Positions 8,472 to 18,600 of a DNA stretch of 64,000 nucleotides are shown here, piece by piece (positions within the stretch are counted from its first letter, which is position 1; the number at the start of each line of letters is the position of its first letter). The notes below the pieces were generated by a model. It saw only the letters and a list, made by a program, of their open reading frames with translations. It was not told where the DNA came from and searched no databases. The DNA lies in IMG/VR virus record IMGVR_UViG_3300042863_000214, positions 34,433 through 98,432 of that record; one strand, given 5' to 3'. Source of the stretch: a virus. The translations under genes and the position numbers were made by a program.

Positions 8472-9637
8472 AAATAGCTGTTATAGGTGTAGGTACTGCT
8501 GGTATAACCTCATTGAGTCATGCACTTCGTTGGCTAGGTAATGAGGATGACACTGTTACTGCAATATACGATCCGAATGTAAAAATTCTAGAAATAGGTG
8601 AATCGATGGATCCAGGATTTCCTACAGTGCTGTTCGAAGGCGCTGGCTTTACACTACTAGAAGATGCAGACAAGCTAGATGCTACACTAAAATTAGGAGT
8701 TACTTGGAAGAATTGGAGAGATACAGACTTTACTTCCCTAATGCATCCACCGCAATATGCTATGCATTTTAACAATGGTAAATTAAAAAATTTTTGTTTT
8801 GGTCGATTTAAAAAAATATGGGGCGATAGATTTAAAACAATAGAAGGATCAGTTACTGATCTTACTAGTACTGTTAATCTAGCAACTGTTACTGTTGACA
8901 ATGTCAGCCACCATTTTGATTTTGTAATCGACTGTAGAGGAACTCCAAAAGACCTAACAGATTACAATGTCATTAATGATCCTGTTAATCACTGCTTAGT
9001 AAACGTCATAAATGAACCAGGCACATGGGGAACTACAATTCATCAAGCACATGCCAACGGTTGGATGTTTGGTATTCCGTTAACTACTAGACAAGGTTGG
9101 GGTTACTTGTATAACGATAAAATTACTTCAAGAGAAGATGCAGTAGCGGATATTGAAAAAATCTTTAATACTACAGATTTAAATCTAAAAGAGTTTAAAT
9201 TTAACAGCTACTATGCAAAAAGTTTTTTTAATGGACGCATAATTAAAAATGGTAATGCCGCATTGTTCTTTGAACCGATGGAGGCGCTATCCGGCTATTT
9301 TTACAGTACAGTTATGAGAAACTTAACTGATTACATTTATGGGCAATGTTCAATAGATGATGTTAACTATAGACTAACTGAAGCTGCACAGGATATTGAA
9401 AATTTTATTAATTTTGCATATCACGGTGGCTCAACTTTTGATAGTGAATTTTGGAAAACTACGGTTGCTACTACTACTAATAAATTGCAAACTGATCAAC
9501 GATGGGCTGAGACTGTTAAAGATATAAAATCATGTATTTCTAATGGAAAAATTATTCAAGAAAGGTCTGTTGCAAGATGGTACATTAGACACTGGATTAA
9601 CTGGGATAAAAATTTAGGGTACAAATATTTTTCTTGA
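8468..9637 (+). CDS. Divergent, short tryptophan-halogenase-like flavoprotein
   Basis: A 389-residue protein, over 100 residues shorter than a typical tryptophan halogenase. The FAD fingerprint is present (GVGTAG, 7-12), as are EIGES (42-46) and K75 in TLKLGVTW at the catalytic-lysine position. The WxWxIP box is reduced to GWMFGIPL (198-205), and the active-site Glu-Ser appears as EPMEALSG, where E272 is followed by alanine. The fold is clearly related, but the changed box and the missing C-terminal part leave open whether it halogenates, works as another flavin monooxygenase, or is a partner subunit. Its ATG lies inside the stop of the upstream oxygenase (ATGA). A strong terminator follows six bases after the stop. 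Confidence 0.8.
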   Translation: MKIAVIGVGTAGITSLSHALRWLGNEDDTVTAIYDPNVKILEIGESMDPGFPTVLFEGAGFTLLEDADKLDATLKLGVTWKNWRDTDFTSLMHPPQYAMHFNNGKLKNFCFGRFKKIWGDRFKTIEGSVTDLTSTVNLATVTVDNVSHHFDFVIDCRGTPKDLTDYNVINDPVNHCLVNVINEPGTWGTTIHQAHANGWMFGIPLTTRQGWGYLYNDKITSREDAVADIEKIFNTTDLNLKEFKFNSYYAKSFFNGRIIKNGNAALFFEPMEALSGYFYSTVMRNLTDYIYGQCSIDDVNYRLTEAAQDIENFINFAYHGGSTFDSEFWKTTVATTTNKLQTDQRWAETVKDIKSCISNGKIIQERSVARWYIRHWINWDKNLGYKYFS

Positions 9638-9642
9638 TCATA

Positions 9643-9670
9643 AAAAAACGGACTATACAGTCCGTTTTTT
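9643..9670. terminator. Bidirectional intrinsic terminator
   Basis: A stem CGGACT / AGTCCG with an ATAC loop is flanked by six A on the left and six T on the right, so each strand has a hairpin followed by a U-run. It lies between the convergent genes ending at 9637 (+) and 9679 (-) and separates the enzyme pair from the fibre genes. Confidence 0.93.
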
Positions 9671-9678
9671 ATTAATAA

Positions 9679-10233
9679 TTATACCGGTTCTACTGGTGGT
9701 ATTATTAGTGCAAGTGGATCCAATCTTGGTAGCGGTGGTGGAGCTATTGCATACTTGGTATCTTTTGACGGTTTTGTCGGCGGCTCTGGCCAGGGTACAT
9801 CAATTCTATCTTTTAAGATATCAATATCAGTAGTATCGGTAATGTTCCTGAGAGCTGCTCGATAAATTGTCCATTGTGCCCTTTCTTCATCACTAATTGG
9901 AGCATCAGGGAGTTGAGTCCAGTCGCAAGATATTAAGTAATATTCTCGTGGGCCTAGAATCCATCTTCTTATTTTTTCTTCTCGTGAAATTTCCGTAACA
10001 GACCACATCTGCTCAATTTTACCTTGGGCGTTTTTAACAATTTCACCTTTTGTAACTTCGGTGTATGTTTCAAGTGCGGGCATTTCAGAATTATTAACTA
10101 CAGAAAACCCTTGCGTCAAGGCAAATTCGTCATCCCAGTCGGTACCCATTCCAAAGACATGATTTAAATTTTCTTGGGTTATTGGGTATGATGCAGGATC
10201 TCCATTCTCATCAATCTTTACATATATTTTCAT
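9679..10233 (-). CDS. Tail-fibre assembly/chaperone-like protein
   Basis: A 184-residue protein. Near the middle it carries a segment typical of phage tail assembly chaperones: CDWTQLPDAPISDEERAQW, followed by RAALRNI (about 122-150). The C-terminus is proline-rich (PWPEPPTKPSKD, then PPPLPRLDP). Proteins with this CDWTQ.PD motif normally lie just downstream of a tail-fibre gene and help it fold or oligomerise. Here it follows the glycine-rich fibre gene (10257-12329) by 23 bases and is the last gene before the terminator. It is expected to act in the cytosol during fibre maturation. Assignment rests on motif and position. Confidence 0.7.
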   Translation of the reverse strand: MKIYVKIDENGDPASYPITQENLNHVFGMGTDWDDEFALTQGFSVVNNSEMPALETYTEVTKGEIVKNAQGKIEQMWSVTEISREEKIRRWILGPREYYLISCDWTQLPDAPISDEERAQWTIYRAALRNITDTTDIDILKDRIDVPWPEPPTKPSKDTKYAIAPPPLPRLDPLALIIPPVEPV

Positions 10234-10256
10234 TAGTAATTATCCTCGTTATTCTA

Positions 10257-12329
10257 TTATTGATTAGCTGTACCAGTGCTTGGATATGATCGGCCCGGTC
10301 CCCAAATGATACGGACTGCACCTTTGCCGCCCCAGCCGCCGCCTTGGCCGGTTCCGCCTCCGCCTCCGCCGCCACCATAGTTGCCACCGCAGGCAAATCC
10401 GTTACCCTGACCGTTTGAATATGGTTCTCCGTATTTGCCACAAGTTCCGCCGGATCCACCTTGGCCGGCACCGCCTGATGTACCATGGCCTGTGCCGGGA
10501 TTGCCACATGCACCGTCTGTACCTTGGCCAAGGATGCCTGTGCCGCCACCGCCTCCTGTGCCGTGAGTTGATGAGTGGTGGCTGGTTGCGCTGCCACCAC
10601 CGCCGTAGCATCCTCGATATCCAGAAGTGGCTGCATTACAGTTAGTTGGGCCATAACCGCCAGCGCCACCGCCACCTCCGGCTGTATCTGGATACGCTAC
10701 CATACCACTACTACCGCAGGCAGCAGTGTACGAACCGCCATAGGCGCAACATCCTTGGCAACATCCGCAACGACCGCCGCCGCCCATAAAGTTTGGAAAA
10801 CATGAATATCCGCCACCGTTGCCGCTCCAGCAGCCACCGTCTCCAACTTGAACTGTGTAACTGGACCCTGGGGTGACAGGTATTCCTGCTCCCCATGCCA
10901 TGCCGCCGCCTGATCCGCCGCACACAGCCCACCCATAATAGCCGCCACCGCCTGCGCCAATTACAGCCACACTCACTGTGGAAACACCAGCAGGTGCAAC
11001 CCATGTATATGCTGTTACACCGCCATTGGTACCGCTTTGAGATCCTTCATACAAAATTTGGCCTACTGGAGGCGGTATTATAAGATAAAAGGTAAATGCC
11101 CTATCAACGTTTTGCGTAGGCGATCCGCCAGTTGCTCGTAAAGTAAACGTGTAAGTAGTATTTGATGTTGCAGACGGAGTCCCACTAAGAAGACCATTTG
11201 ATGCTAGGCTCATGCCTGCTGGTACTGAACCAGATATTAAACTATATGAAACTGAATCTCCAGCAATGTTGCCCGCTGCAAAAGCATAGGACATTGAACC
11301 AGTCGTTTTAGTAAGATAAATTGTTGAAGGTGTTGACCAAGAAATTTTAGTATCAACATAGTTTTTAGATGCTGCGTGAGTTGAACTTGATGGTTCAGGT
11401 ACAATGATAGTACTAGAAAAAGTAGCTGCACCCGACATTGTAATTGTTGAGTTAGCTGCTAATGTAGTAAATGCTCCTGCTGCTCGAGTAGTACCACCAA
11501 TTGGGGTATTTTGTATGCCGCTGGATGCTGATGTAATTGTACCGCCAACGTTTAAATTTTCACTGACACCTACACCGCCTGTTACAACTACTTGACCAGT
11601 GCCAGTAGTAGTACTGGTTGTGCCACCAGTCATGGTCACTTGTGCATTTGAACCTAGTGTGGTAAATGCGCCTGCGGCCCGAGTAGTACCACCAATGTTT
11701 GTGTTATTAATGTTACCGGTAGTAGCAGGACTCATTGCTACTGTACCAGTACCAGTTGGACTGATTGTTACAGTAGCATTTGATGGGCTTAATCCCACTG
11801 CTGCATTAGCATCTAGTGTAGTAAAATTACCGGCGCCTCTAGTAGTGCCGCCAATTGCTACATTATTGATTGTACCAGCAGTTGCTGGAGCAATAGTAAC
11901 AGTACCAGATCCTGTTGGACTAGCTGTTACGTTTGCGTTTGCCGGACTTAACGATACTGTACTGTTTGCAGTTAATGCACCACTAAATGTACCAGCTGTA
12001 ACCGAAATTGGACCACCTTGATTATTAGTAATAATATAATCTGTGCCATTTGATGTTAGAGTATAAGTGGTATTATTTGGAATAATTTGAGTAGTAGCAG
12101 CCGTAAATCCATTACCAATTATATTTCCAGCTGATGTTTGAATAGTTACATTGCCACCTGTGGAGTTGTATATACTTTGAATTGTGCCCGGAAATGGTAC
12201 TGGGGTCGATAATGTTAAGGTGTAACCTGCTGTGCCGGATAATAAAATTGTAGACTTATCAAGTACGTAGGTTAGTGTAGTAGCCTCCGTTACTGAAATT
12301 GTCGATTGTGTAGTGTTAAAACGTGCCAT
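10257..12329 (-). CDS. Tail fibre/adhesin with Ig-like and Cys-containing glycine-rich tip
   Basis: A 690-residue protein in three parts. Residues about 100-310 hold imperfect ~50-residue repeats with the recurring phrase IGGTTRAAGAFTTL, typical of fibre shafts. Residues about 330-420 look like a putative Ig-like (He_PIG) domain, including SVPAGMSLASNGLLSGTPSA. The C-terminal ~230 residues are extremely glycine-rich and contain at least 14 cysteines, including the cluster GRCGCCQGCCAYGG. Glycine-rich tips occur in receptor-binding adhesins of T4-like phages such as gp38 of T2 relatives. Cysteines are unusual there. The next gene encodes a tail assembly chaperone, which supports a fibre role. 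The other long open frames in this GC-biased 3' part are shadows. Confidence 0.8.
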   Translation of the reverse strand: MARFNTTQSTISVTEATTLTYVLDKSTILLSGTAGYTLTLSTPVPFPGTIQSIYNSTGGNVTIQTSAGNIIGNGFTAATTQIIPNNTTYTLTSNGTDYIITNNQGGPISVTAGTFSGALTANSTVSLSPANANVTASPTGSGTVTIAPATAGTINNVAIGGTTRGAGNFTTLDANAAVGLSPSNATVTISPTGTGTVAMSPATTGNINNTNIGGTTRAAGAFTTLGSNAQVTMTGGTTSTTTGTGQVVVTGGVGVSENLNVGGTITSASSGIQNTPIGGTTRAAGAFTTLAANSTITMSGAATFSSTIIVPEPSSSTHAASKNYVDTKISWSTPSTIYLTKTTGSMSYAFAAGNIAGDSVSYSLISGSVPAGMSLASNGLLSGTPSATSNTTYTFTLRATGGSPTQNVDRAFTFYLIIPPPVGQILYEGSQSGTNGGVTAYTWVAPAGVSTVSVAVIGAGGGGYYGWAVCGGSGGGMAWGAGIPVTPGSSYTVQVGDGGCWSGNGGGYSCFPNFMGGGGRCGCCQGCCAYGGSYTAACGSSGMVAYPDTAGGGGGAGGYGPTNCNAATSGYRGCYGGGGSATSHHSSTHGTGGGGGTGILGQGTDGACGNPGTGHGTSGGAGQGGSGGTCGKYGEPYSNGQGNGFACGGNYGGGGGGGGTGQGGGWGGKGAVRIIWGPGRSYPSTGTANQ

Positions 12330-12342
12330 ATTATCTCACCTA

Positions 12343-12675
12343 TTATACTGTTGAAGTTTCGATGCCATATACTGTACACCCAACATTTGCAGCATCTGAA
12401 TATACCACTATATTTAGTCCGTAATTTAATACCAGACCAGTTCGCTCGAACACACCGCCTGGCACAACAATAGTATCATATTCTAACCATTCTTGTGGGT
12501 TTGGTGTTGGCGTAGCGCCACCCGAAGTTGTCATTGCTACTCGAATCCTAACTGCTGTTGCGTTTCGATTCACTAACGTCACATTACAAACTGTGTAGAA
12601 TCCCGCCGGCACGGTGTATGCCGTTGCGTTAGTTGCCACACCTACCGCAATATTACCTAATCTTCCTGTTGCCAT
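12343..12675 (-). CDS. Small virion-associated protein (~110 aa family)
   Basis: A 110-residue protein that looks all-beta. It begins MATGRLGNIAVG, has a run of alternating hydrophobics, and ends in GCTVYGIETSTV. The middle has VTLVNRNATAVRIRVAMTT and the turn VVPGGVFERTGL. Two similarly sized genes at 32083-32412 and 43224-43556 share the plan: N-terminal loop, strand with N-x-T, a VPPN/IPAG/VPGG turn, and a short C-terminal strand. I treat the three as a family. All three sit between large fibre genes, so they may be adaptors or collars of fibres. The function is unknown. Confidence 0.6.
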   Translation of the reverse strand: MATGRLGNIAVGVATNATAYTVPAGFYTVCNVTLVNRNATAVRIRVAMTTSGGATPTPNPQEWLEYDTIVVPGGVFERTGLVLNYGLNIVVYSDAANVGCTVYGIETSTV

Positions 12676-12692
12676 TTTTTATTTCTCCAAAA

Positions 12693-15600
12693 TTATCGTT
12701 GTAAAAAGAATCCCAATGCTACTGGAGCACCGTCAATTCCACCTGTAAAATTCATTTTTGCTTTTATATTTAACTGACCGCCACTGGTTGTTGAAATAGA
12801 ATCATTAGCAATATACACAACACCTGCTGTTAGGGTATTTACATTTAATGAGCTCTGTCCGCCACCAATCTGGGCTGTAATATAAGATTTAATTGCTCGC
12901 TGTGTAGGTACAATATTATCACTGTTTGCAGTAAAATACGGATCTGTACTAAACTGTGTAATAATTGCTGATCCAACACCAATATTCAATGCGCCTAACT
13001 GTAAGGATTGTAATCCCGATAAGTTAAACGCATCGGCGTTCAATGTAGCAGTACCGGTTGACTGTTGAACTCCAAACAAGTTACCAACGTTAAAGTTTCC
13101 GTCTTGGTCAGTACTTGTAAAGAACACACGCCCTCCACCTGAACTATTAGTTTGCGCCGCAATACTAGCAGTAGTAGGGTCAACAAACGGATAGTTAGTC
13201 TGTGCTTGATTTCCAGTACCAATATACAAGAAGTCATGTCCAGTTAAACGAACTTGACTATACTTAATAGTAGTAGTTATTAAATCTGCATCAATTGGCG
13301 CTTCTAATACACTAATTCCTGGGCTAATTTGGAATGTAGCAGTATACTCTCCAGCATTGCCTAGAACATTTGTTGCTGCAACTAATTTATACCAGGTACT
13401 TGGTAAAGAACCAAATACCACATTTGACCCAGCTGCTGGTACTCTGTGTAAGTTTCTAACGGCAATAAATGTACTAGGCTGATATAGATCAGCATTACCG
13501 TCACCTGCAGATGTACCAGTTGCTGTGGTAAACGTGTTTCCTCTATTGTAAAAACTTGGGTTAGCCAGTACACCGTTGCCAGTGCGTGGGTTTAGTGATG
13601 CTGTTATAACCTTGTTAGGATCAAACTGTGTTATAATCGGTCCAGCTTTATAAGTACCAGTTAACCCAGTAGCTGAGGTTAATACCACTGCTGTGCTACT
13701 TCCTGCCACTAGACTAACCTTAAATTGTGTGCTAGTTACAGTTGATCCAATTACATAATATAATTTTTCAGTTACAATGCCACTGCCGTTACAATTTGAA
13801 AATACAATTGGTTGACTATCAATCAAGTTTTCTGTAGTATCTGCAGTAATCAAGTTAGTAATATCAGTAGTTGCTGTTACAGTTCCCTGAGGATATGCAC
13901 TGCCCGGTTCAACCATTCTAACCTCAGTCATTGTGCCCGATGCTACAGCTATACGTCCTAGTGCTTGTGCTCCGGTATTAATAGAAGCTGCATTTTGTCC
14001 ACTAGTTGAACTCATAGCAATCCATAACGGTCTAGAGTTTATATTACCAAATGATAGTGTTGACCAAGTAGACGAGCTACCTGGCATAGTACGTAGTGTC
14101 CAGTTGATACCGTCTGGGCTTGTAGCACATACTGTACTACCTGTAGCAATTGCTATAAATTGTCCTTGACCATATTTAATTTTGGACCATGTCTGTGTAG
14201 ATGGTAATCCAACACCGTAGCTTCTCCATGTAGTACCGTTGTCAATACTGTAGGCAGTTGCTGTTCCAGATGCTGAACAAATTGCTACAAAACGTCCATT
14301 ACCGTAGGTAATGCTTGTACCAGTAGTAAATCCTGATGGCAAGTTACCTCCGGCTACCCATGTAGTGCCGTTTGTGCTTGTTGCGGTTGCTAGGGTAGAA
14401 CCTGTTGATATTGCTACAAACTGTCCGTTACCAAAAGCCACTGCTGAGTAGTTACCAGATCCTAATGTTGGCAATGAACGTGTAGTCCAAGATATTCCAG
14501 TTACACTAGAAGCTGCTGAACTAGATCCGGTTCCGCCTACTACTACATATGTGCTAACTCCGTTAAGAACTCCATATGCAATTCCTGTCATAGTAGATGT
14601 AGGTAAATTATTGCCTGCTGTCCATGATGCGGTGTTAGCTGAGCTAGCTAGCAAATATGCAGCATCAACTGATCCGCTGCCTGAAATTGCAACAAACTTA
14701 GCAGAAGTATCTACTACAGAAATTGTAGGTGTACTTGTATAACCCTGCCCCGGTTCTGTTATAGTTATGCTGCTTACGCCAGAATTAGTCAAAACAGCAG
14801 TTCCAGTTGCTAAGGTTCCTACATAAGTTAATGCAACACCGTATGTTCCGCTTGCGCCAGTTCCTGTTTGGAATGTAGGTGCTACTGAGCCAAACGTGCC
14901 TGTGGCACCTGCTTGGTAGTAGTTAGTTGTTGTTACTAAACCAACTACGTTAGCATGAGAATAGTAATTGCCGCTGGTTGCGGCATCACCACTAGACCAT
15001 GCAGTAGCACTGACTGGTGCGCTTACTGTAACAGTTGGCGGAGTTGTATAGTTTCTTCCCCACTGGCTTGTTATCATCTTAGTAATTTTACTAGAATCTG
15101 CAGTTACAATAGGAGGAGAATTATAACCTGAACCGTTACTAGTGCCTGGATAACCTACGTTATCAATATAGATTGCATCAATTTTTCCATTTAACACAGT
15201 ACACACTGCAACTGCCCCCAGGCCGCCATTTGTTGGAGTAAACACAATTGTTGGAGCAGTTGTATAGTTTCGGCCACCGTCGACAATAGTGACTCCGACT
15301 ACTTGGTCAGCGCCCGGCAGTCCAATGCTGTTAGCAGTTCCCATAATAGGTGTTAAGATTGCTCCGACACCGCCTAAACCACCTACTGTGATCGAAGCTA
15401 CTACACCAGATCCGCCACCAAAGATAACATCTCCCCAGTTGGCACTGACTGGCAATACTCCGCCCGATGCCCATGTTTTTCCATCTAGGCTATAGGCTGT
15501 AGCAGTGCCAGTGTTGCCAATTGCAACAAATTTATTATTACCAAATGTTGAGCCAATGTATGTATTAGCAGGTACTGTTCTTGTAGTTGCAGTATATCCA

Positions 15601-18600
15601 GGAGCAGTATAGCTAATACGCGGTTCGATAATATAACTAGAAGTTAAGTCAATTGCATTAGAAACTGTTGTTCCTGGAACAGCATGATCCCATCCTGCGG
15701 CGTACAACGGAATAGTTAATCCGCTAGCAGTAGTTGTAGTAATAGTTACTGCGGTTCCTGCAGCGCCTGTTAAACTTACAGAGAATTGCGTACTAGAGAA
15801 GTTAGCAGTTCTGACGTAATACAAAGTGTTATCAGTTAGTCCGTTAACTGTTGTGCCTAAGTAAATTGACATTCCTGCAAATAATGTAGCAGTACTTGCA
15901 ACCGTTAAAAGATTGTTGGTAACAGCAGTGCCAGTAACAGTTAACGTAGCAAAACTATCTTTATAAATTTTTACTAGTTTGGTACCGTTGTTGTAATCTA
16001 AGATATTAGCATATTGACCAACACCTGTACCAGCAGTTATCATAATTCTCATAGTAGGATATGCGGTTGCTAATGCAACATCAGAGTTAGCAATAGTTAA
16101 CTCACCTAGAGAACCACCCTGTGCAGCATTAATAGCATTTACATAGTTTGATCCGCCATACCCTGGATAGTCTGCTGTAGCACTACCATCATTAGGATCA
16201 AAAATTCTAGTATTGAATACACCACCATCACGGAATTCGTTAGTGATTGTTACTACATTAATGCCATCGCCACTAATTCCAATATCTGCATTAGTATGAT
16301 TAACGCCGGCATTAGAGTACTCTACACGAAGAATTGTCCCTAAAACACCATTTACTACAACATTGCTTATAACTGCATCTTGTTGTCTATTGTCAACGAC
16401 TGCAAAAATTGGTTGTTCGTAAGTGTCAGTTCCTTCAGCTATGGTACCGTACGTACCATATGAGCTGTTACCATTAGTAGCACGGATACGACCGCCTAGC
16501 TCTGCTAAGTACCCTGCATATCCGTAGTAGTTAAACACTGAAACTAATTCAGTTAATGAATTAGCACCCGTAACCCATACGCCCAATCCGTCGCTTAGAA
16601 TTGTTGTAAAGTCGTTTTTAACCATGCTTCGATTGCCACCGGCATGTATTGCGCCGTCAATCTTAGCACCACTACATCCGGTACCAAACATAGTAACGTT
16701 TTGTGAATAGTGTGATCTTGTTTGAACCCATACATTGCTATCATTTGGGCCAAATCCTGGATTTAATGCAACATATGCGCCTGCAGTTGGTCGTTTAGTT
16801 CCGTATTCATTTTCTTCTGTTAGTGTTCCGTTTAATCCGGTTAATGTACAGTTTCTTAAACCTGTACCGTTGCTAACATAGAACATATTAGCGAGTGTCG
16901 ATCCGCTTACTGCGTTGTTATACAATTCTGCAGCACGTAATGAACGATAGTTACCAGTATAACTTAAATCATAGATGATACCATCGATGTATTCTTTCAT
17001 GTCTCTCTTACAAGAAGTTACATCAAACGCATAATTTACAGTCATTGAGCCGCTTCCGTTAGCAGTTACGTCAACTGGAATAGGAAGAGTTTGTGATGTA
17101 CTTAGTGTAAACGTAGTAGCAGAAGGTGTTGTTAATACATAATATGTAGTATTCTGCGTTACTCCGCTACTTGTAATAATAGACCCAGTGAATCTAATAG
17201 GGTCGCTTACTATTAGATTGTGCGCTGAGCTAGTAGTAAACAGGTTAGTAGTTGCAGTAGTTGTTGTCACAGTTCCGCCAAAGTTTGCACTAATCCATGA
17301 CGTAGCTTCGCTTGCTAAGAATTCTTTATTCAATCTTAGAGACTCTGCTGCGTTATACAATCCAATATTATTTTTATAAGTTATGGTACCAGTTACTTCT
17401 GATGTAGAACCTATACCATTTAACATTGTGTTGATAATGATATCCATCAGCACTTTAATTTTTCGAGTTGCTGTAGCATCATTAGCTACAACTGTTAGTA
17501 ATAAAGTTTTTAGATATCTATAAGATGCAACAGTTGCTGTTTTTTGTGCTCCAACTACTAGCGAGGCCTGGGCTCTAAAATAGCTTCTTGCTGAGGTTAT
17601 TGTTAGATAGTTACTGTCAAACATCATATCGTAGGCAATGTAGTCAACAATCAAGCCAACGTCTCTTTCACATGTTGAAGAATTGTATACTAACGTAGTA
17701 TAGTTAGTAGCAATATATTGTGTAATCTGATTTTTAATAGTTGCTTTATTTGATTGTAATGCATTACGTAAAGTAACTAAAGATGCAGATACCCAACTTG
17801 TACTTGGTAAGTTGTTAATCTCAGCAGCGATAGTTAATCCTGTACCGTTAGTAAAGGTAGTAATTGCGGCACCGCCTTGATATGCAGCCAATGTAAATGT
17901 TGTGCCTAACGGTGTAGATGCAACATAGTATCTTGTTCCGCTAACTAGGCCAAATCCACCGTTACCTGTAGTTGGAGTAGATTGTGGTATAACAACATCT
18001 CCTACTGCAAGGTTATGTGTTCCGCTAGTAAATGTTGTGCCGCCAGCAACCGCAGAAATAGTTATCTGAGGAACACCGGTTGTAAGACCGTTGGTAATTA
18101 TATTGGTGATAACATCAACCAATGTGCCTACAGATGTAGCAGTAGCAACTGACCCAACTGTCTGGCCGGTAACTGCTCTTACTTGAGATACAGAATTACC
18201 TGCACTTGGAGTTACTGCGGTGTCTTGAACTACACTCTGTGCAACAGCCTTTAATCTGTTATAAGCTGCAATTGTAGCTGTTGAGTCGCCTGAATCTATT
18301 TGTAATACGCTTGTTAGTGCAGAGTAATATGCTTTACCTGCAATCAGTGTAGCAATTTTACCAATATTACCAACACCGTAACCATAGGTTAAATCGTATA
18401 CTAGTGCTTCAATAATTAAACCTACATCTCTTTCGCAAGCTGATCTGCTGAATTGTAATCCAACAAATCCAGAAGCGTTGGCCGCAATTTGTACATTGAT
18501 CCATGCTGTGATTTCTGCTTGAATAAATGGTGCATTGTCTCTTAACAATACGGTCGCAGCAGCATATGCACTGGTAATCGTTGATGGATTAGTCCATTGT

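Noticed and set aside
10211-11083. Several open frames of 60-150 codons on both strands over the glycine-rich tip of the fibre gene
   Set aside because: They are shadows of GGN-rich codons: low complexity, with His/Arg/Trp/Leu or Ala/Val runs and no family features.
11599-12021. 140-codon frame antisense to fibre repeats
   Set aside because: Val/Ala/Pro-rich repeat reading opposite the IGGTTR repeats; no ribosome-binding site or known motif.
10257-12329. Diversity-generating retroelement acting on the fibre tip
   Set aside because: No reverse transcriptase gene or template repeat is present in the window.
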